A stretch of DNA of 64,000 nt from Streptomyces rhizosphaerihabitans (GTDB taxonomy: Bacteria > Actinomycetota > Actinomycetes > Streptomycetales > Streptomycetaceae): positions 186,001-250,000 of the forward strand of contig NZ_JAODTZ010000004.1 in the NCBI RefSeq assembly GCF_025399795.1. The letters are read 5' to 3'. Below, one piece after another: positions 62,151 to 64,000 of this stretch. The position numbers and the translations under genes are program-made. The notes beneath the pieces were generated by a model. It worked only from the letters and a program-made list of their open reading frames with translations. It made no database searches and had not been told where the DNA came from. Numbering within the stretch: position 1 is the first letter of the stretch; every line of letters begins with the position of its first letter.

Positions 62151-62771
62151 TCAGACGCGCGCCGAAGTCATCGCCAGGGAATGCAGGAACCGCATCAGGG
62201 TCATCAAGGTGTCGCGGCTCGACGCCCTGCGGCGGGCGTCGCACTTCACGATCGGGATCTCCTCGGCGAGGTCGAGCGCGGCCCGCAGGTCCTCGACCGG
62301 GTACCGGGGCGCGTCGGGGAAGTCGTTTATCGCGACGACGAACGGAACGCCGCGCTCCTCCAGACGGCCGATCACGTCGAAGCTGACTTCCAGACGGCGG
62401 GTGTCGATCAGGACGACCGCGCCGAGCGCTCCCTCGAACAGGCCGTTCCACAGGAACCAGAAGCGCTCCTGGCCCGGTGTGCCGAACAGGTAGAGCACCA
62501 GTTGGTCCGTGATGGAGATCCGGCCGAAGTCCATGGCCACGGTGGTGGCCGTCTTGGTCTCCGACCCGTAGTTGTCGTCGACCCCGATGCCGGCCTGCGT
62601 CATGGTCTCCTCGGTCGTCAGCGGCCTGATCTCGCTGACGGAGCCCACCATGGTCGTCTTGCCGACTCCGAAGCCGCCCACGATCACGATCTTCACCGCC
62701 GCCTGTGCGGTGTGGGGCAGGTGGTCCTCGGCGCGAGGGCCCGTGATGGTGTCAGAGTTTTTGAAGTCCAT
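62151..62771 (-). CDS. rarD: Conservon Ras-like GTPase (RarD-type)
   Basis: 206 aa. P-loop V-G-G-F-G-V-G-K-T-T (31-40), switch-II F-G-T-P-G-Q-E-R-F, and N-D-F near 148 in place of N-K-x-D. Same family as MglA-like bacterial G proteins of conservons. Start overlaps the DUF742 gene by 20 bp. Acts with the sensor kinase, roadblock and DUF742 proteins in a membrane-associated complex controlling aerial growth in S. coelicolor. Confidence 0.94.
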   Translation of the reverse strand: MDFKNSDTITGPRAEDHLPHTAQAAVKIVIVGGFGVGKTTMVGSVSEIRPLTTEETMTQAGIGVDDNYGSETKTATTVAMDFGRISITDQLVLYLFGTPGQERFWFLWNGLFEGALGAVVLIDTRRLEVSFDVIGRLEERGVPFVVAINDFPDAPRYPVEDLRAALDLAEEIPIVKCDARRRASSRDTLMTLMRFLHSLAMTSARV

Positions 62772-63201
62772 GCATCACCGCTTCGAGGAGGGAACGGTCG
62801 GGAAGCGCCTGACGGACGATCGGGGCGCGCGCCTGTACCAGTTCGGCCGCCAGCAGCTCGGTGAGCAGGACGGTCACCACGCTGAACGGCAGATTGAGAT
62901 AGGCCGAGATCTCGGCCACGGACAAAGGGGCCCTGCACAGCCGCAACAGCGCCGATTGTTCCGGCTGGGCGGCGGGCGGCGACTCGGCGGCGCGTGCGAC
63001 GACCAGCGTGACCAGATCGAGCTCGGCCCGGTCGCCGCCCTCGCCGCCGCCCGTGAGCACGTACAGGCGCTCCGGGTTCTTCGGTTTGCCCTGCCCCTCC
63101 TCCCCCTCGTGGCCTTCCGGGCCCGCGAGGGGGAGGCTTGCTGCGGGAGGGTCCGGGGGCCGGTCCTCGGGTTGGCGCCGCCGGCGTTGCGGAGGAGTCA
63201 T
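62752..63201 (-). CDS. rarC: DUF742 conservon protein (RarC-type)
   Basis: 149 aa from ATG 63201, overlapping the roadblock stop by 4 bp. Arg/Pro-rich start, then R-L-Y-V-L-T-G-G, L-V-V-A-R-A-A, R-L-C-R-A-P-L-S-V-A-E-I-S-A-Y-L-N-L-P, the DUF742 winged-helix-like core. May bind DNA or the GTPase. Confidence 0.94.
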   Translation of the reverse strand: MTPPQRRRRQPEDRPPDPPAASLPLAGPEGHEGEEGQGKPKNPERLYVLTGGGEGGDRAELDLVTLVVARAAESPPAAQPEQSALLRLCRAPLSVAEISAYLNLPFSVVTVLLTELLAAELVQARAPIVRQALPDRSLLEAVMHGLQKL

Positions 63202-63605
63202 ACGGTCTGCCCGTTGTGCCTCGGCGGACTCGTCAGATGGGCGCCGATCCGTACGACGAGGTCCCGCATGCGGTTGCTCATCAGCCCCGGTTCCGCGGTC
63301 TGGTTGGCGAGCACCGCGAGGTAGGCGTTGGCTCCGGCCGACATCAGGTAGAAGTAGCCGCCGTTGATCTCGATGATGACCATCCGCATCCGGCCGTCGC
63401 TCTTGGGGATCTCGCCCGCGACGGCTCCGGCCAGGCTCTGCAGGCCCGCACAGGCCGCGGCGACCCGGTCGGCCGCGTCCGGGTCGCCGCCGTAGCGGGC
63501 GATGCGCAGCCCGTCGGCGGAGAGCACCACGATCTGCTGGATGCCCGGCACTCCGTCGGCGAGTTCCTTGAGCATCCAGTCGAAGTTGGCTCGCTGCTGG
63601 ATCAC
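63198..63605 (-). CDS. rarB: Roadblock/LC7 conservon protein (RarB-type)
   Basis: 135 aa from GTG 63605, overlapping the kinase stop by 4 bp. Roadblock fold: FDWMLKELADGVPGIQQIVVLSADGLRIA, then R-V-A-A-A-C-A-G-L-Q-S-L-A. Likely GTPase-activating or docking partner of the Ras-like protein. Confidence 0.94.
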   Translation of the reverse strand: MIQQRANFDWMLKELADGVPGIQQIVVLSADGLRIARYGGDPDAADRVAAACAGLQSLAGAVAGEIPKSDGRMRMVIIEINGGYFYLMSAGANAYLAVLANQTAEPGLMSNRMRDLVVRIGAHLTSPPRHNGQTV

Positions 63606-64000
63606 TTGAGGTCCCCCTCGTCGTCGGCCTCGGCAGGGGCCGGCTGGTTGTCCGTGCTGAATGCGGTCGGGTCCGGGTCACCCTTGAGTCCGTTCATGAA
63701 CGCCTCGACCCACAGCCCGGGTTCGGGCTCCTTCTCCTGCGGTTCGGGCTCGGGCTCCCACAAGGACGAGGCGCCTGCGGCCTCGGCGGCCTCCTGCTCG
63801 GCGCGCGCCTCGGCGTACCGCTGGCTGAGCGGGACCTTGACCCGGCTGCGGCGCTGCGGCAGACCGCCCGGCGTCCACTCGGTGACCACCGGGACGTCGT
63901 CCTCGCGGAGGTCACCGCTCGACGAGGGGATGCGGGGGCCCGTGGTCGGCCGGCGCTTCTTGGGCTTGCGCGCCGGGCCCTCGACCCCGCCGTTGTCGAT
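63602..64000 (-). CDS. rarA: Conservon sensor histidine kinase (RarA-type), C-terminal end
   Basis: Only the last 132 codons are in the window; the frame stays open to the right edge. This part is a Pro/Glu-rich tail (PEPEPQEKEPEPG, then W-V-E-A-F-M-N-G-L-K-G) typical of the disordered C-terminus of nitrate-sensor-like conservon kinases. Kinase domains lie outside. Assignment is from position ahead of roadblock, DUF742 and GTPase genes. Confidence 0.8.
   Translation of the reverse strand: MDNGGVEGPARKPKKRRPTTGPRIPSSSGDLREDDVPVVTEWTPGGLPQRRSRVKVPLSQRYAEARAEQEAAEAAGASSLWEPEPEPQEKEPEPGLWVEAFMNGLKGDPDPTAFSTDNQPAPAEADDEGDLK

Overview
The window is typical Streptomyces chromosome: very high GC, GTG/TTG starts, short 4-bp start/stop overlaps, long antisense shadow frames, and marker families such as a conservon (DUF742, roadblock and Ras-like GTPase beside a P450). 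Gene order around pheST, rplT-rpmI-infC, the glutamine-synthetase-like cluster, the two-gene betaine transporter and the conservon matches, from memory, the S. coelicolor SCO159x-SCO1630 core region; this was not checked by search. No tRNA, rRNA, CRISPR or intact mobile element was found.

Left part (1-17.3 kb): mixed metabolic and regulatory genes. These are an ECF42-type sigma factor with its DGPF/YCII partner, a P-loop kinase-like protein, a lipoprotein built on the SecD P1 fold, DUF5997 beside a LysR effector-domain protein without a DNA-binding domain, a MerR regulator with a very clear 19-bp-spacer promoter, a histidine-phosphatase-fold pseudoenzyme, a MocR regulator divergent from an EamA exporter with overlapping start codons, a secreted family-10-like glycosyl hydrolase, 3-hydroxybutyryl-CoA dehydrogenase, NUDIX, an NsdA-like regulator and a PP2C/SpoIIE phosphatase.

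Translation block (17.5-25.7 kb, minus strand): pheT, pheS, an orphan sensor kinase, a SpoU/TrmH rRNA methyltransferase, rplT, rpmI and infC. infC has a leader of about 300 nt and probably a non-canonical ATC start. Next come DUF1844, SseB, a class-A-beta-lactamase-like protein, a mycosin protease with a 1006-aa Pro/Ser/Gly-rich membrane protein, and a PLP-dependent amino acid deaminase/aldolase.

Nitrogen block (35-40.4 kb): SDR, aldehyde dehydrogenase and glutamine-synthetase-like genes on the minus strand face a FadR-type regulator and a peptidase-C26 hydrolase. This is the gene set expected for gamma-glutamylation-dependent use of ethanolamine or a similar amine.

Accessory block (42.8-46.9 kb): after a strong terminator and an IS3-like transposase remnant lies a compact three-gene unit. 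It encodes a BesD/HalD-type Fe(II)/2-oxoglutarate enzyme with an intact HxD ligand set, a class I SAM methyltransferase, and a choline/carnitine O-acyltransferase. The combination suggests hydroxylation, methylation and O-acylation of a small amine or amino acid, i.e. a carnitine-like metabolite. It is the best candidate here for an undescribed system.

Right part (47-64 kb): metal-chelate-binding protein, XRE-cupin regulator, ProU/Opu betaine ABC system with two binding domains fused to the permease, a stand-alone 5'-3' exonuclease, a siderophore-interacting protein behind an iron box, a DrrAB-type exporter with PadR regulator, an APC permease, an RluA pseudouridine synthase, and the rar/cvn9-like conservon (CYP157-type P450, GTPase, DUF742, roadblock, start of the sensor kinase), which runs off the right edge.
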